Position numbers and translations under genes: made by a program. DNA of 6,422 nt from Gammaproteobacteria bacterium (GTDB lineage Bacteria > Pseudomonadota > Gammaproteobacteria > Enterobacterales > Psychrobiaceae). The notes beneath the pieces were generated by a model, which saw only the letters and a list, made by a program, of their open reading frames with translations, did not search any database and had not been told where the DNA came from. Positions 6,063 through 6,422 of this stretch are shown one piece after another. The stretch covers positions 1 to 6,422 of the forward strand of contig JABSRS010000207.1 in the NCBI GenBank assembly GCA_013214885.1, given 5' to 3'. The first letter of the stretch is position 1. Every line of letters starts with the position of its first letter.

Positions 6063-6422
6063 TTAGCCATTCAACTTAAACTGATTTACTAATATTTTTA
6101 ATGACGAGGCCAGCTGAGATAGTTCGGCACTGGCAATGGTAATTTGGTTCGAGCCAGCAACGGTTTCTCTGCCAGTGTCAGAAATACTAACAATGCTTTG
6201 TGATATTTGGTCTGTTACGGCAGCTTGCTCTTCGGCGGCTACCGCTATTTGATTATTCATCTCGGTAATGGTGTTCACTGAGCTTAAAATATTATCGAGT
6301 TGTGTGCCAGCAAGCTGCGCCTGAGTCACCGCTAGCTCCGATTGTTCACTGCCTTTTGCAATTGAATTCATTGCTTTACTAGCACCATCTTGAAGGTTTT
6401 CAGTCATTAATTGAATTTTAGC
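6063..6422 (-). CDS. Methyl-accepting chemotaxis protein, C-terminal end (partial)
   Basis: The frame is open from the right edge of the window to TAA at 6063-6065, giving 119 residues of a protein whose N-terminal part lies outside. The ATG at 6405-6407 is internal, because AKIQL reads in frame before it and fits the family. The sequence is all-helical with a heptad pattern and has no Cys or Pro. NNQIAVAAEEQAAVTDQI (about 56-73) is the typical C-terminal methylation-helix segment, with the Glu-Glu-Gln cluster available to CheR and CheB. SISDTGRETVAGS and the ending LASSLKILVNQFKLNG are usual for the last helix. Such receptors signal through CheA and CheW to the flagellar motor. The conserved hairpin tip that binds CheA, the membrane helices and the ligand-binding domain are not in view, so the stimulus is unknown. 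There is no NWETF-type tail for tethering CheR. The family call is secure. Confidence 0.9.
   Translation of the reverse strand, partial: AKIQLMTENLQDGASKAMNSIAKGSEQSELAVTQAQLAGTQLDNILSSVNTITEMNNQIAVAAEEQAAVTDQISQSIVSISDTGRETVAGSNQITIASAELSQLASSLKILVNQFKLNG

Noticed and set aside
6405..6407. ATG as the start of a small chemotaxis-like protein
   Set aside because: The frame stays open to the window edge and the preceding residues fit the receptor signalling helix, so this is an internal methionine.
1..6422. A new defence, mobile or multi-gene system
   Set aside because: All genes belong to familiar housekeeping or accessory families, are mostly singly transcribed, and no transposase, integrase, repeat array, RNA gene or attachment site was seen on either strand.

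Overview
The window is an ordinary stretch of chromosome, most likely from a marine gammaproteobacterium of the Alteromonadales type (Shewanella, Colwellia or a relative). This rests on four things: a bacterial TmcA, an ETF-ubiquinone oxidoreductase behind what look like PsrA- and LiuR-type operators, a DUF4382 lipoprotein of a kind common in that order, and moderately AT-rich DNA. The genus is inferred from family resemblance only.

Layout from left to right. Positions 1-343 (minus) hold the N-terminal part of an ABC-2-type transporter permease subunit, cut by the left edge. Positions 460-864 (minus) hold a small hotdog-fold acyl-CoA thioesterase. A 114 bp divergent intergenic region with a perfect TATAAT leads into tmcA (979-3087, plus; TTG start), the tRNA(Met) cytidine acetyltransferase. 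A 245 bp regulatory region follows, with a candidate promoter, a PsrA-like operator lying in that promoter, and a separate 18 bp near-perfect palindrome of LiuR type. It precedes ETF-ubiquinone oxidoreductase (3333-4982, plus), which ends in a strong, probably bidirectional, terminator. Positions 5085-5943 (minus) are the remains of a DUF4382 lipoprotein gene with two single-base frameshifts and at least one internal deletion. Positions 6063-6422 (minus) are the C-terminal end of a methyl-accepting chemotaxis protein, cut by the right edge.

The genes do not form one operon or system. The clearest shared theme is acyl-CoA metabolism. The thioesterase hydrolyses acyl-CoA, and ETF-QO passes electrons from acyl-CoA dehydrogenases to ubiquinone. 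The putative operators would tie ETF-QO to fatty-acid and branched-chain amino-acid supply. TmcA is a housekeeping tRNA modification enzyme.

I found no mobile element, CRISPR array, RNA gene or toxin-antitoxin pair, and nothing that looks like an undescribed multi-gene system. The points most worth a second look are the two-operator control region of ETF-QO and the stepwise decay, or mis-sequencing, of the DUF4382 gene. No stretch longer than 300 bases lacks a gene or gene remnant.
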